In this document: piece by piece, positions 12,991 to 25,352 of the stretch
How positions within the stretch are numbered: position 1 is the first letter of the stretch
Layout: every line of letters begins with the position of its first letter
The notes under the pieces: model-generated
The model's database searches: none
What the model saw: the letters and a program-made list of their open reading frames with translations, nothing else
What the model was told of the DNA's origin: nothing
Translations under genes and position numbers: made by a program
Source of the DNA: Pardosa pseudoannulata
Lineage: Eukaryota; Arthropoda; Arachnida; Araneae; Lycosidae
Assembly (NCBI GenBank): GCA_032207245.1
Contig: CM063509.1
Span: 56,534,426-56,598,425, forward strand
Direction of reading: 5' to 3'
DNA: 64,000 bases

Positions 12991-14124
12991 CATTTGCAAT
13001 ACAAGTTGGAATGCAGCTTTGAATCCACTTGTATCCACAAATTAAATAAAAAGGGGAAACATTTAAATAAGTTTTTATTTAGAGTTTCAAAGAGAGTTTT
13101 AATTTTTTAATATTTCATTTTCACGGAAAAACCTGAATCTACGTTCTGCTATATAAGCAATACAATTTAATTATAACATTGTAAATTCCACAAATATATC
13201 TGCCTTAAGCATATGTTTTAAGTGAAAAACGTAATGGATTGTTCTGTGGCACAATATTGAATACTGAATTATTTAATCAGTACCAAATGCGTTTTCTAAA
13301 CAATTATTAAAATCTTATGCATGACACAACGAGAAAAGTTAAAAGAAAGTAATAATATTGAACACTCTGCTTTAAAATTATTAAATAACATTATTAATTA
13401 TTATACTTCTAATTTTAAATTGTTGAAATAAATTTAAGGTGAATTTATGAAAACTCTTAATTTATGATACAAATTCTAAAAAAAGTAATTTTAAAAAGTT
13501 CTTTGAGTAACAACAAATCTTAAATTGCTAAGATAATGTACATTTATTAACTTAAATTTATGCACTGACATGAAATATTAAAACTATATATACACAAAAT
13601 ATATTAATTAAAACAAAAATATATGAACTATAGTATATTACTAACACATATCCTAATAACTAAATGGAGAAAAAAAAGACAGAATGATAAAGTATTAATA
13701 TTTCATTTCATTACATATATTTCAATAAATTAGAAAGCAGAATTGATCAACATTAACAATATTTTATCACCAATCTGGAAACTAAAATGAAAAAACTTTT
13801 TATATAATAAGTAAATTATTTAAGAATGCATTCAGATCTTGATTTTCACTATATGCTGCTTTTATAAAATGACAAAATGTGAAATATCTTTTCTGGACTC
13901 ATAACTGAATTTTTCAATAAACTCAACTTTTAATCTGATTGTTAATCTGTACTAACTTTTAATAAAAAATGCTCACTTATTAATATTTACACGAATGTGC
14001 ACAATATATTAATGACAACAAACAATGGATATTTTCTATTAATGAAACTTATAAAACCTTAATGAAAACAATAAAGATATATACATGTAATAATTATTTT
14101 CATTGTAATAATTATTTATTTTTT

Positions 14125-14565
14125 TAATGAACGATGCAGTCTAGCCACATTGAAGAAAACGGCACTCAAGCCAAAGTCTAATTTAAATTTTATTTTAGAG
14201 CTGCTAAAATGGGCATCTTTACTACTCAACGACAGACAAAGGATAGACACAAAAATCACTCTGCTTGAAAAGAGGAGCACCCAAGAGCAAAGACAGAAAG
14301 AATTTTCCCACTTACTCAGTGAATTTAAGTGTAAGATCAGGAAAAATGTGGAGCCATTTGCTGAAACATGTTGAATAGACAGAAAATTTACATCTAAAGG
14401 ATAGAAAGTTTTGGGAAATGTATTGAAAGAAAATTAATTCGAGAACGCTCCTTTGATTAAGACATTTAGAGGCTGGGAAAAAGATTTTAAGGAATTAGAA
14501 TGGGAGAGAGGAGGTTTTAAAGGAAATATTAAAGTTAAATAATTTTGATATATTACATACATATA
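14125..14565 (+). repeat. Dispersed 440-bp repeat, copy 1
   Basis: Shares with 58330-58785 the same order of blocks: cattgaaga.aa.ggcac, agagctgct, cacccaagagcaaagacaga, gaatagacagaaaatttaca, gggagagaggaggttt, ttgatatattacat. Both copies run into TA/CATA microsatellite sequence at the high-coordinate end. A 74-residue + frame (14150-14374) lies in it, rich in K, E and L, with no recognised domain; the second copy has it broken. Confidence 0.75.
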
Positions 14566-14659
14566 AGTATACATGTATATAATCTTGAAAGTAGATACTA
14601 CATTCATAAATATTCATATACTCATACAGGTATTATATAAATATATATAGATTTCGTTT

Positions 14660-14825
14660 TAGTTTTAAATTAGAGTGCTCTTGATTTTTTCAATAAAAGA
14701 GTGAGACAAATCAGTTGTTTAAAACTAATTCCAAAAGGCTATGAATATTAATACCAGCAGTAGGATGTAAAATCCCAGACTATCTTATTATAAATTAGTG
14801 CTCTATCTGTTGTGTAGTCACTTGA
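14660..14825 (-). repeat. Highly decayed tRNA-Arg-like SINE
   Basis: Keeps the order of family motifs (ttaaaactaattcc.aa.ggctatgaatatt, ggatgtaaaatccc, agtgctc) but is heavily mutated and partly deleted. Confidence 0.45.
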
Positions 14826-15277
14826 AATGAAACCTTTACACAGAATTAATTTTTTAACAATGATTGTAAAATGAAGTTAAACATGTTTCTTTATCTCTCA
14901 AAATTTACAAGTTTAGCCTGCTATGTCAAAGCATGATTTGACACTGGTTATGTAATTTATATACTTATAGATGTAAAATATTAGGAGTTTTTTATGCTTC
15001 ACCACTCGTATTAAATGCAGAAAGTAATTATGAAGAGGCAAAGACGACATAGAGTATTTATAAAAATGCCTTTTTTAATTTATGCTTATTCTTTACATTT
15101 TTTTATTGGCTGGCTGTTACAGGCTTTGCCATTATTGGCAACTTTAATCCTTGGGCTTAACTTCTCTTGTTTACATCTATTTTTACTGTCTACCTCATCC
15201 TGCCACAAGGCTATTTATGATTTTGTAGTGTCTGAAAATATCACATAATATGTGTGTGAATAACTTATTTTTTCATG

Positions 15278-15442
15278 GATTTGGTTTGGAGTTTTATGGT
15301 CTAATTTTATTCAACATGATGGCTAATGAAACCAGCACTTACTACTTAAAGCTGTTCCAAATGGCTAGAATCATTCATGACAGCAATGGAATTTGAACCA
15401 ACAAACTCCAGAGCGGCACCATACCCAATTAGAAATTGTTGA
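15278..15442 (-). repeat. Decayed tRNA-Arg-like SINE
   Basis: Starts gatttggtttggag (the AAACC tail on minus), then ggctaatgaaaccagcacttacta, ttaaagctg, and ends at a B-box remnant tggaatttgaacca with accatacccaatt. Confidence 0.7.
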
Positions 15443-15766
15443 CCTGATTTTCTCATAAGAAAAGATATATTAGACACTCCTATATTATCATGCAAACCTG
15501 TGAAAAATTTTTGCATGTGTCATTTGATTAAAATTGTAAGCTTTACTATGTTTAGTCTTCAATCAAAATTAAGATACAATCTTTTAGAAAAAAATTCTAT
15601 GACAAACCTGAAACTTAAAATAATTTGATATTTTGCAGCATTGAAATTGGGAATCAATCAAGAACTAAAAGCATTTCAACAACATGCAATCAGAAAATAA
15701 TAAATTTCCTGCAAAAGACAAAAGTATGAATATATCTTTAAAAAATGCATTGACTGGATCACTTAC

Positions 15767-15931
15767 CTTCATCATCAAAAGTAATGTATTGAGCACAATT
15801 AGCACCATAATAAAATATTCAAAAGGAGTAGAAACCACAACTCTCCAAATTCTATACTGAGCACTGTCTTTGTTCTGGGGCATAAATCTTTGTAATGGTC
15901 TAGCTTGAATGGCAAAATCTATGCATGATTT
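15767..15931 (-). CDS. cac: Cav2 exon 22: III-IV linker and IVS1
   Basis: 165 nt, phase 0 to 0, 55 residues. Starts [21 protein letters not shown], the conserved cytoplasmic III-IV linker, and ends in the IVS1 helix ([19 protein letters not shown]). Acceptor ccattag|AAA, donor AAG|gtaagt. Together with the DKNQ end of exon 21 it rebuilds the family signature DKNQKSCIDFA across the splice. A 15.4-kb intron follows. Confidence 0.94.
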
Positions 15932-16493
15932 CTAATGGTAAAAAAAATCAAAAACACAAAATTCAAATTAATTTTTTGGATTAAAACTGCTTCTATTGAA
16001 CAATATCTATAATGAAACATTTATATAAAACTATTTTGGTTGTAATGGGGTACAAACTAATATGAAAAAATTAACAAATATAAACTAAAGTGCAGTAAAT
16101 TTCTATTTTTAGCCACCCACGTAGCAGAAAAATATAGGCTAATATCAAAATTATAATATCGGCAGACATCAAAAGGGCCCTCCCTCCCCTAAATAAAATT
16201 GCTGATTATCATTTTTTGATATTTTGCTATGTTGGTTAACCATCCCCTATATCCTTAAATATTGTACTTTAATATTTAGTAACTTTCATCACACCTTGTA
16301 TTTTTCCTCAAAATAAAAATCTACAGCAGACCAGTTCTACTTTGCTTGCCTAACAACTTTTTGAAGAATCCCAATTACAGTTAGTCTTGGTACTTGTTAT
16401 GTTGCCTCAATGGAGTGAAGACAGGGCACAATCGAATTCCTTCCATTCACATTCAGCTAATGCCGTATTGTGTGTTGCACTCGATATCATAAG

Positions 16494-17736
16494 CAGTGGC
16501 GTGTGGTCCATATGTGCAATTTTGCCAGGGTGTGCACTGCACACCCTGGCAAAATTATGAGGGACAATAATATTCTGCACCTATGTCTACCTATCTTTAT
16601 ATGGTATATAATAAATATTATTTATAATATATTCAAATATTATGTTGATTTGCTTGCTTGTAATCCTGCAGTGCGTGTGGTACTAGGTGCTGCACCATGT
16701 AGCGTGCAAACGAACATAGGAAGTTCTGATGTGTACGCACTGCGCGCTAAATTGAAAATCCTGCTTTATATGTATGGGCTACTGTAGAACAGCATACTAT
16801 CGCACTGAGGCAAGTGAAGCTATTTTTCCTGCACTTGGCATTCAGAATCATCCAAAGGTACGGTTTATTAAGTGTTGTATTAGAGCGGGGACAAATGTGC
16901 TGAAGCGATTTTGGTTTTTTAACTGATTAACTGGCCATACGATTTTGCAGACGGTTAATGTTTAAATTTATATATTGTAAGATTTTGCTTTCATGGAAAT
17001 ATAAAAGAAGTATTTCATCAATATAAAGTGAAATGTTTTAGTGAAGTAAATTAATTTCGGTGATGTATTCTATTTATTGAAATAATTAGCTGAAAAACAA
17101 TGTTGTTTTGTGTTAAAGAAATGAATTTTAACAGAACAGTTCAAATTTTACCATTCATTGTGTCTTACAGACAATATATAAGTTATATCTGTAACACCAT
17201 ATCCTGGTTTTGTTTTTAAAAATTGTCAAGATGTTTTTTGCAGAATATATGATTTCCAAATGTTATAAACAGTTAATAAATAAATTTAATCCACTGACCG
17301 AACAAGAAACAGTTCGCTCTATTGTGCCAGCATGCAGTGAAATCCTCTGCATGTGAAATAGACATTCGGTTTGTCGGCACCAATGAGTATCTGGATGAGG
17401 CACCACAGCGGTGGGCAATAGGTGGTGCTACGCTTGCTGAACATATAAGTTTTTCGTGGAAGTCTGAAGCATTGCTTTTTCGACGCCGATATGATACCAT
17501 ACAACAAAAGAAATGATTTTTGCTTCAGTGCTAGTAGAATTCTCATAAGTTTAGCTGTTTTTATAGTTATAACTCGATTACTCATAGGTAAATATTTTAT
17601 TTATTGTATTCTTTAAATTTATATTCATAATAAAAAACCCGTTTCAGAATGGAGAACTCAGATGTCTCAATAATTAAAGATTTATTGTTCTATGCATATC
17701 CATGTTCTCTGCATGAGAACCTACCACACGCCACTG
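16494..17736. mobile_element. 1243-bp hAT-type DNA transposon, apparently non-autonomous
   Basis: Perfect terminal inverted repeats cagtggcgtgtggt and its complement accacacgccactg-type end, bounded by a perfect 8-bp target duplication atcataag (16486-16493 and 17737-17744). CAGTGG ends with an 8-bp duplication are diagnostic of hAT elements. Just inside the left end is a perfect 19-bp-arm hairpin (16518-16536/16538-16556). Open frames inside (for example 17319-17585 on minus) show no transposase domain I recognise, so it probably depended on a transposase made elsewhere. Confidence 0.85.
16518..16556. repeat. Perfect 19-bp inverted repeat inside hAT element
   Basis: Arms aattttgccagggtgtgca and its exact complement separated by a single c. 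Would fold into a long near-perfect hairpin or cruciform. Subterminal position suggests a transposase-binding or structural role; that is inference. Confidence 0.9.
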
Positions 17737-17850
17737 ATCATAAGATATCATTTGATGACAGAAAAATATATTTATTTTTACAAATATCAATAGATATCAC
17801 TGAATATTATTGAAATAATATTATTTTTATGACATTGTTAACAGCATTAA

Positions 17851-18141
17851 CCCCTTGATTTACAAGTAAAACGGAATCTGATGTGCCCGAGAAATACTCT
17901 TTAGTTCTGGCTCATCTAAACAATTTTTTGCAAGTTGAGAAAGAGAACATTTTATTTTGAAATTTGGATTGCTATGTAACATTTATTGAAGTTTATATAT
18001 CATGCTAATGTACAATAATTTAATAACAGTATAAAATTATAGTTTAATATAATGCTGTCAGACATCTGTCGAAGACAGTTATTGACGTCTCAGAGATGTC
18101 AAAATCTACTTTAGCTCATGAGCCCAATGTATGTCAAGGGG
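17851..18141. mobile_element. 291-bp TTAA-flanked MITE (piggyBac-like)
   Basis: Perfect TTAA at 17847-17850 and 18142-18145. Ends are CCCCTTGATTTACA and its near complement TGTATGTCAAGGGG. Same type as 10895-11125, but different sequence. No coding capacity. Confidence 0.75.
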
Positions 18142-18907
18142 TTAAGAAAAAGCATAAAAAATATAAGTTTCATAAAAACTGGTAAGTTCAATAAATTTTA
18201 TTTTAAAAAATATTATTTCTCTTATAAGCAATACAAATATTTTTAATTGCTTTCTTTTAAAAAATTTAAATTTTGCATTATATCAGTTAATATTAGCAGA
18301 AGTTCAAAATTTGATGTCAGCCATTCAAAATATTGGTCAACATTTGTATGGCATTGACCAATATGTTTATGCTACTTTGGTAGTACATCATTAATTTAAC
18401 ATAGCACACATACCAAATACTAATTTTTAAAGACTTATTCCCAACAAATCTCATTTTAAAAGTATAAAACGATTTTTCTTTATTAGTATAATGATATTTC
18501 AACTTCTAATTCATAGTTCTAATTCTATTACAATCTTTCCATGGTTTAACAACTAAAACAGCTAAGCTAAATAGATTTTTCTCTTTTCATCTCAGATAAC
18601 AGGTTAAAAAAGCAAACTTTTTCATTAATTTACATCATTATTTTATTTACATACATTAAATTAGTATTCAAATATTTGTGAAAAATTTTTTCATATGAGA
18701 TAGCTAATATTTTCCATACTTCATCTTAAATGAAAATTGAAACTCAGAATAAAATGATATTGTCTAATATGGAGACACTTGACTTTTGGCACTCATGCAT
18801 ATTACATTTTAGAAGGTGAATGGTTTAACACTTTGTCCAATTAACATACCATACATAATGGTAAACATATTACACAGCATTCTATTATTTTTGAAAGAAA
18901 TCATATA

Positions 18908-19443
18908 CAGTCAAACTTCAATAACTCGAAGTCCTTGGGGACCCCCAAAAATATTCGACTTATCTGTAGTTCGAGTTATCGAAGTTACCTACCATTCTTC
19001 TCAACTGGCACTTTAATTTGGCCTTATTACATATTAATTAGTATACCTACCATGTAAATCTCATTAAAAAAAAGCAGTTATTTTTAAGGTTGGTGGCATT
19101 CACAGTTATCTAATTTTTGAACACAGTTAAATAGGGTGTTGTCTGTACTTTAGGTGGTCTCCAGGTATTGCTGTAAGATGTGAATAGTGTCCTGTGCTTA
19201 CTCGTGACCTTTGAGAATGAAGGTTCTTGAAGGTCACGAGTGGACTGGCTTTCGAAGTTTTGAACAGAATTGTGTTTTTTACTGGGGAAATCTATCACAA
19301 AAACTTTGACTTAGAAGATGTTCACTTCGAGTTATCGAGACAGTTTTTTAAAGAAAAGTGTAGAAATGATTCGGGACTTGATTAAAAGTTCGAGTTAGCG
19401 AATTATTCGACTTATAGGAAGACGAGTTATCGAAGTTTGACTG
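18908..19443. mobile_element. 536-bp pogo/Tigger-type MITE, copy 1
   Basis: Ends cagtcaaacttcaataactcgaa and its complement ttcgataactcgt-type end, flanked by TA on both sides (18906-18907, 19444-19445). CAGTcAAaCTtCgATAACTCGAA ends with TA duplication are typical of pogo/Tigger elements. A second copy in reverse orientation is at 37050-37747. Internal frames show no transposase. Confidence 0.8.
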
Positions 19444-20134
19444 TATCATTAAGAGTTAGTAATACAGCTTTTTATATACGACAATTAAATTTAACTCTCC
19501 TAGAAATATACCTTACTTTTTCTATTCCCTAAAGATCCCCCTAAAGTCAATTTGCATTTTTTAATCATTTGTATATCCTGTACATTATGTATGATATACA
19601 CTGATATAAAATATATAAAAGCTTGTATATATAAAATATAGTTCATAGTGTATTATAAGTGATATACAAGCATATAAAATATGTTATGTATAGGGGAAGC
19701 AAAGGATTTTGTGTGTATATTGTGTTCTTATTAAATGTCTATAAAAAATGTAAAACAGTTTTTTTTCTATGCATCAAACATTTGACCTGCATTTTATCCC
19801 ATTCACATTTCTGTAATCAAAGCAAAACTTTACATTTATTTTAAGGACGACTTTGATAACAGAATATTCTATTTTCTATTGTGTGATAAAGAAAAAATAT
19901 CTCAAATGTATTATGAGAGAACCCAATATCTTTTTCCAGTTGCTACAAAGCAACTAAGAACAAAATAAAAGGCACTTTTAGACAAGAAAGTTGTTAAATT
20001 TTACATTCACAAAATTAATATAATCTCAAAACAAGTAATGAATATAAGATGCATCAAAAACCTAAAGCTGAAATGATAACTATTTACAGCATACTACATA
20101 TTACTATGTGCACATAATATATTGATTGCATTAC

Positions 20135-20336
20135 TTGATTTTTATCTAAATCTCCTTCTTCAAGCTCTTTCTCTCCTTGCTCTTGAAATGTGATGATGAT
20201 CAAGGCCACGAATATATTAACAAAGAAAAACGGAAACACCACAAAGAACACTACATAGAAGATAGCCATTTCTATCCTAAATCTTGGAAGAGGACCATAA
20301 TCAACATAGGTTGAGTCCATGGAATTCTGTAACACA
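20135..20336 (-). CDS. cac: Cav2 exon 21: IIIS6 and start of III-IV linker
   Basis: 202 nt, enters completing GA|T, leaves in phase 0. 67 full codons from [14 protein letters not shown] to [10 protein letters not shown]. Contains the long IIIS6 helix ([20 protein letters not shown]), whose VNIFVALII part lines the inner pore and gate. Acceptor attttcag|TGTG, donor CAA|gtaatg. Sequence after S6 ([17 protein letters not shown]) is the start of the III-IV linker. Confidence 0.95.
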
Positions 20337-23300
20337 CTGAAAATTATAAAGCTCATTAGTTTGAGAAACTTATTTAAAGCAATGTGCTCCAATCACAATT
20401 TAAATATTCATGTATGTATGCATTTATTAAAGTGCATATATAGACTCACACTCCTGTATATATAGGCACACACAAATATATATAGATGTATGCATATTTA
20501 TTATACATATATGAATGGTGTTCATTAAAACCGTACACTGCTGTCATATTAAGTACAGTGAACCATCAGTAATCTGGAAACCTGTAATCCAGCACTAATG
20601 CATTTTCTATTTATTTAATTTTTTCAGAAATTTTCTGCTAAATTTTGATTCTGGTGCTAATGCCTTTTTTTTTAACTTTGCCTAGTTTATAATCTAATTA
20701 AAATATCTTGCTTTTGTATTTTAAAATTAAACTGTTGAAATTAAGGATGATGCAGGAGATTTGCCTACATCGGCCGAAAATACACTACAGATGATGAATT
20801 TTTTAAAAACACCAGACATGCCAACATTCAGGCACTTGTGTCAGGAGCAACAGCTTGGAATTTTAACATGCTAATACAGATTATACATAAGTGCCTATCT
20901 TATTGGTTTCTAAATTAAAATTAAATTTAAAATATTTACACAGTAGTAAATTGTAAAAGGTAAATTAAAATGTATGCATTTAAAAATGTATTAGTAGCTC
21001 CTTTAGCTTTAGCAACTTATTTTTCAGAACAGTGTTTCTTATAGCACCATTGACCCTTATTAAAATATTTCCATTTTTCTACCATCAGAGATTCTAGAGA
21101 TTATCTACTCAAGTTTAACTTTTCAGTTTAGTTTTTTTCGCCCAGTACTAAAAACTTTTAACATGCAGCATTATTGTGTGGAAAATGTAATAGTCGGTAT
21201 TATTTTTTGCAAAATTTTGTATTTAATTGCTGAATTGTAGTATTTTAGTTATTCAAAAATTTTGTTATTTTCTGCAGCAATCTGAGGATTTTCTGGAGTT
21301 ATCAATTTTTCTCATTTCTCCGGAGAAACCAGAGTAGTTGGCATGTCTGAAACATGGACATTCTTAAATAAGAAAGAAATTCAAAAGCCTTTACATAGGA
21401 CTAGAAATTTAGAAGGTTTTCGTTGCATCAAAAACAAGTGTGAAATTATTTCTTCTGTACTTAAGTTTGGATTTTCCCAGGAGTGGATTGTATTTAATTT
21501 TAAATTGTTTTAGTTTTCTTTAATTATGTTTTCTGCTAACAGTATCAAGAATATCAAACATTCTCACAAAACTAACCATCAGAGTTGATATTTAAAAAAA
21601 CTTTAAAGAGTAACATTGATAAAAAGTATTTTGCATGGAGTTCAACATAAGTTCATCCACAGTGTACTATAAAACAAAAATTATCAAAGAAAATAAACTG
21701 AATGACTTATTTGATGAAATGTAATGGGTGTTTTGTAGAAATAAAATGTTATTTGCCATCAAACCTTAAACCTATCTTAATTTGTATAATTTCTTATTTG
21801 CTTAAAAATTAATTATCTGTATTGCAGATTTATATCTGTTAATTTGAAATATATCAAGTTGTTTCAAACATAGTTTTAATAATTTGTTTGGGTTTTGTAT
21901 GAGAATATGTATTTTTAAAGTTATTTTTAAAGAAATATTTCATTAAATACTGCAATTGACTGTCAGTTTTAATTTATTTTTTGGAGGACCTATAATCCAA
22001 AAAGTGGTTTCCAGTATGTATTTCATGACAATGCCAGAATATCAATGTTTGCTGTACCAATAGCACCATTTTGCAGCATACAAATAGAAGAAGAATCAAT
22101 TTGCTGGAAACAAGCCAAGTTTGATGACAATAACACTATTGGTTGTTTATGAGCAGCACAATAAAACAGACATAATATTTTGCCTCTAAAATTTAATTAT
22201 GTTAGCAATAAAATATTGTGTTTTATAAGGATTAAAAGTAATCAACAATTATGAAGAGTTGCTTATGGCATTCAAATATGCAAAGATTAATATGACATGT
22301 TTTTAAGGACATAAATTGTTCTTAAATGGCTAAGAATCATGTGAATTGGAAACAAATACCACTGTTTCAGTCACTGCTTTTGCTGAAGAAATAATCAACA
22401 TTTGATCTTTGATGATATTCACTGACCTGTATTTAATGGTAAAAGAAAGCTTATTTTTATGCTTAATTTTTGATAGGTAATGTACACTTTTACATGATTA
22501 TTTGCACTTGTGTTGCATGTAAATGCTAGATTCCACACATCTTAATGCAATTTAAAAATCAGCATTGTGTATACATGTACCAAGTCTTGTTGTAAAGCAT
22601 CCACCTGTATATAATCTGGATGTAGCCCTGAATGACATTTTTTGTAGATGCTCACATCCAAAAGTAGCTCAAAGATTGCCATTTTCCTAGTACAAGCACA
22701 GCTATAAAGACTTTAAAGACACTTTTGCTCCCCAAGTATGGCTTAGAACATGTCTTTAAAGAGTAGAAGAGATGCTGGATCAAATGTGTTTTGTATGGAT
22801 ACTACATTAAAAGGGATACAAATATTATGTGCCAAGCTTTTAAATAGATTTATTGCAGCAGTTTTAGTCTTTATTGACTTCCCCTTGTTTATATGCAGTA
22901 CTGCAAAATTATAATGGATACAAGGAAGTTATACAAGGAAGTCATGCAGTATCTACATGATTGTAATTTTTTTGCTTATTTTTTAAGTGAGAGGGGATTG
23001 GGCTGAAAATCTACAGCAACATAAAAGGCTAACAGCACAGATAGTTTGTAAACTCAAGTGAAATAAAATCTGATTCAGTATTTCTGGAATATTATTTGTT
23101 AGATCAACTTGGTACTATTTGGTATTAAAATAATACATTAAATCCCATGATATTTTTCTCAATAGTTTAAACTTACGAAAGGGCTACTGTTAAGAATGCA
23201 AAAATTGTTAAAAGGTTTCCAAAATATGATACCAAATTCTAACCACTCTTTTGAAGAGATGAAATTTTATTTGCATATAAAAAAGCTTTTTTCATACAGA

Positions 23301-23418
23301 AATATTACTTTTAAGTATTTTACACCAAATAAGTTTTGCTAATGCTTTAACTAAAAATCTAAATGCTGCAAAATAACAATAGATTCTGCATAAAGAACTT
23401 AAAAGAAAAAAAACTTAC
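20337..23418 (-). other. 3.1-kb intron between exons 20 and 21
   Basis: About half is the TA-flanked element at 20556-22054. From 22060 to 23400 I see no recognisable feature. Confidence 0.7.
20556..22054. mobile_element. 1.5-kb TA-flanked element, Tigger-like, related to 34554
   Basis: Left end cagtgaaccatcagtaatctgg, right end complementary to it in outline (ccagaatatcaatgtttgctg), TA on both flanks. The left 60 bp (aatccagcactRatRcattttctattta) and a right-hand block (ttgaaatatat.aa.ttgttt.a.a) recur in the shorter copy at 34554-35175. Not a simple MITE length, but I find no intact transposase. Confidence 0.65.
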
Positions 23419-23562
23419 TCTGGCCATCCTTCACCTGTTTGCACAGCAAACAACGTTAACATGGCAGCAACCACATTATCATAATGAAATGGCCGTCTTA
23501 ACCACTCTCTCTTTTCAATATCAGGTGGTTTTTCATCTCCTTCAAAAAGTAAAAATTCACCC
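23419..23562 (-). CDS. cac: Cav2 exon 20: repeat III pore loop and selectivity filter
   Basis: 144 nt. Residues [20 protein letters not shown] then [25 protein letters not shown]. The glutamate of TGEGW is the repeat III member of the EEEE ring that selects Ca2+. HYDNV..AMLTLF is the pore helix. Acceptor tgtttcag|GGG, donor GA|gtaagt. The first half is the extracellular turret and is the more variable part in this family. Confidence 0.95.
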
Positions 23563-24278
23563 CTGAAACAAGAAAAAAAAATCATAATCAATATCTTCAT
23601 GTACTTCCAGACTCTTGCACTCTAATACACACATATAAATATATACCATATATTTCCTAATATACCCCATCCATACATAAAAATTTTCACTAGCATTCAA
23701 ATAGGTCACCAAGCAAGTAAAATGGATAAATATTTTTCAATCAAATTAATGTAAAGCACAAAAGCAATGGCTTTTCAGCGCAGTGTCTAGTTTGAGAACT
23801 GAAGAGGTAGGGGATGAGCAGCTCCTTTAAAAACAAACACAAAGTCAATTCTTAGCCCATTTTAACAGTGGCAAAGAAGGACAACTTAAAATTTAATTGT
23901 CAAGCACATCCCACTTTCTTTATTAATTTTACAATTTTAAGCGTACTTTTCTGGATTACTGCTTGGGCACCTAGTTTAAGAATTGGGATGCTAGACTATG
24001 TGGCAATAAAACATTTACTTATTAGATGCAAACTATGATAGTTTATACACTAGTAACCCTTTCTAGAGCTACCCCTTTTTTTTATAAATTTAAGAAATAT
24101 AAAAAATTGCTACTTTTTTTATCACCAACAAAAATGTCACTCAGACGGATTTTTACTACATCTATTCCATGGATCTGTATATAAGCTGATTCTTTTATTT
24201 TAACTCTGTAAAAAGTTCTGATAAATCTCGACTTATACATAAAAACTACAGCATGTAAAACATTAATAACATACTTAC
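23563..24278 (-). other. 0.7-kb intron between exons 19 and 20
   Basis: AT-rich, with a slightly less AT-rich middle (23770-24000) that looks like decayed repeat sequence; no family assigned. Confidence 0.6.
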
Positions 24279-24439
24279 TGGCACTCTTCCGGCCTAAATT
24301 TGGAACTATCTGTGCAGTAAAAAAATTTTCCATTGAACAACTGAACGGCAACAACAGCAAAGATGAATTGGAAAAGAAGATACACAATGAGAATGTTGAC
24401 AACATTTTTTAAAGAGGTGACTACACAGTCAAATACAGC
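24279..24439 (-). CDS. cac: Cav2 exon 19: IIIS4-S5 linker, IIIS5 and turret
   Basis: 161 nt, 53 full codons. [16 protein letters not shown] is the S4-S5 linker; [20 protein letters not shown] is the S5 helix; [17 protein letters not shown] begins the extracellular turret with two cysteines typical of repeat III. Acceptor ctcttag|GCT, donor CCA|gtaagt. Confidence 0.95.
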
Positions 24440-25252
24440 CTAAGAGAGAAAAATAGTAAATGTTAGTGTGAAATTTTTTACATTTAGAGAATTTGAAAAG
24501 AAATATGTTGCACACCTGACTACTTTAAATGAATGATTTTATTAATGGCCATAGATGGTACAGACTGTAATAATGAACTTTTTTTTATTAGACTGCTTAT
24601 AAAAACAAGATTCCTAGCCTGGAATATATACATATTTTTTTTTTGGGGGGGGGGAGTGCAGGATGTCTAACTTGAAACACCCATTTATAGACAAAATTGG
24701 TTTTTACAGAATCTACTGTAGTAGTTTTACAACTTTCAGTTTGTTGTAGAAATCGCTAGTCTAGCTACACCTTTGTTGATAGAGCACTGAAAACTCAAGT
24801 CAACTAAATGTTTATTATCATTTAGGATAAAATAATCAGTTTCCTTCAGAAGTTCAGATTGGTAATTTTTTAAAAGTCTATCCAGTTTTTGTGTTTCTAT
24901 ATCATTTAAAGAGCTTAATACAAAATGTTCTTCAGAGATACCTTTAATACTAATAAAATTATTTATATAAAAAAATACAAGTAATCCTATTTAAAAACTT
25001 TTAAATTTTTAAACAAGAACAATGTATATATATTAACTATATTTAATATCATTTATAAATAAATAAAAGTTTTTATTTTAAAGAATTCATTCTTCCCTCA
25101 ATGGGGAGGCACTTGTCTCTTTCAGAATGTGCTTATATGATACCACAAGATTGTTGACATTCATTTAATTCAAATTTGCTAAACATTTCAGACACACAAA
25201 CATAGCTATAATTTTGTAAAAAAAAATTAATTGTATCAATTAAGAAAATCAC
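24440..25252 (-). other. 0.8-kb intron between exons 18 and 19
   Basis: Low-complexity AT-rich sequence with a T/G homopolymer run near 24635-24652. Nothing else seen. Confidence 0.6.
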
Positions 25253-25352
25253 CTTCAATTTAGGCACTCGTTTGATGGTTTTGAGTGGCCGAAGCACTCT
25301 CAACACTCGCAAAGATTTGATAGTACTAAGGTTTTGGCCTGTACTACTCCCA
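25253..25352 (-). CDS. cac: Cav2 exon 18: IIIS4 voltage sensor
   Basis: 100 nt, 33 full codons after a split serine. [20 protein letters not shown] carries the repeated R/K-x-x pattern of the S4 voltage sensor; RVPKLK begins the S4-S5 linker. The upstream SGSSTGQNL is the short S3-S4 loop. Acceptor cttgcag|TGG, donor AAG|gtgatt. Confidence 0.95.

Larger units (their letters stand above)
372..15766 (-). other. 15.4-kb intron between exons 22 and 23
   Basis: Longest intron in the window. It separates IVS1 from IVS2. Very AT-rich and without any recognisable additional Cav exon. Outside the repeats listed separately (1.42, 6.1, 7.3, 9.5, 10.9, 11.3-12.4, 12.75, 14.1-14.8, 15.3 kb) I see only low-complexity A/T sequence. 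The stretches 372-1423, 1463-5700, 7551-9500 and 13000-14100 hold nothing I can name. A faint tRNA-SINE remnant lies near 5780-5910 (gggattcaaacc on the + strand) and another near 8200-8320. Confidence 0.7.
15932..20134 (-). other. 4.2-kb intron between exons 21 and 22
   Basis: Contains a hAT-type element (16494-17736), a TTAA element (17851-18141) and a Tigger-type MITE (18908-19443). The rest (15932-16485, 18146-18900, 19450-20134) is AT-rich with no recognised feature. Confidence 0.7.

Noticed and set aside
15015..15248. 77-residue hydrophobic frame on the + strand
   Set aside because: No domain, no splice or promoter context, and T-rich sequence gives such Leu/Phe frames by chance.
24281..24405. 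Start codons inside several exon-overlapping frames as gene starts
   Set aside because: These frames begin in or near Cav2 exons and read into introns; the exons are internal and have no start of their own.
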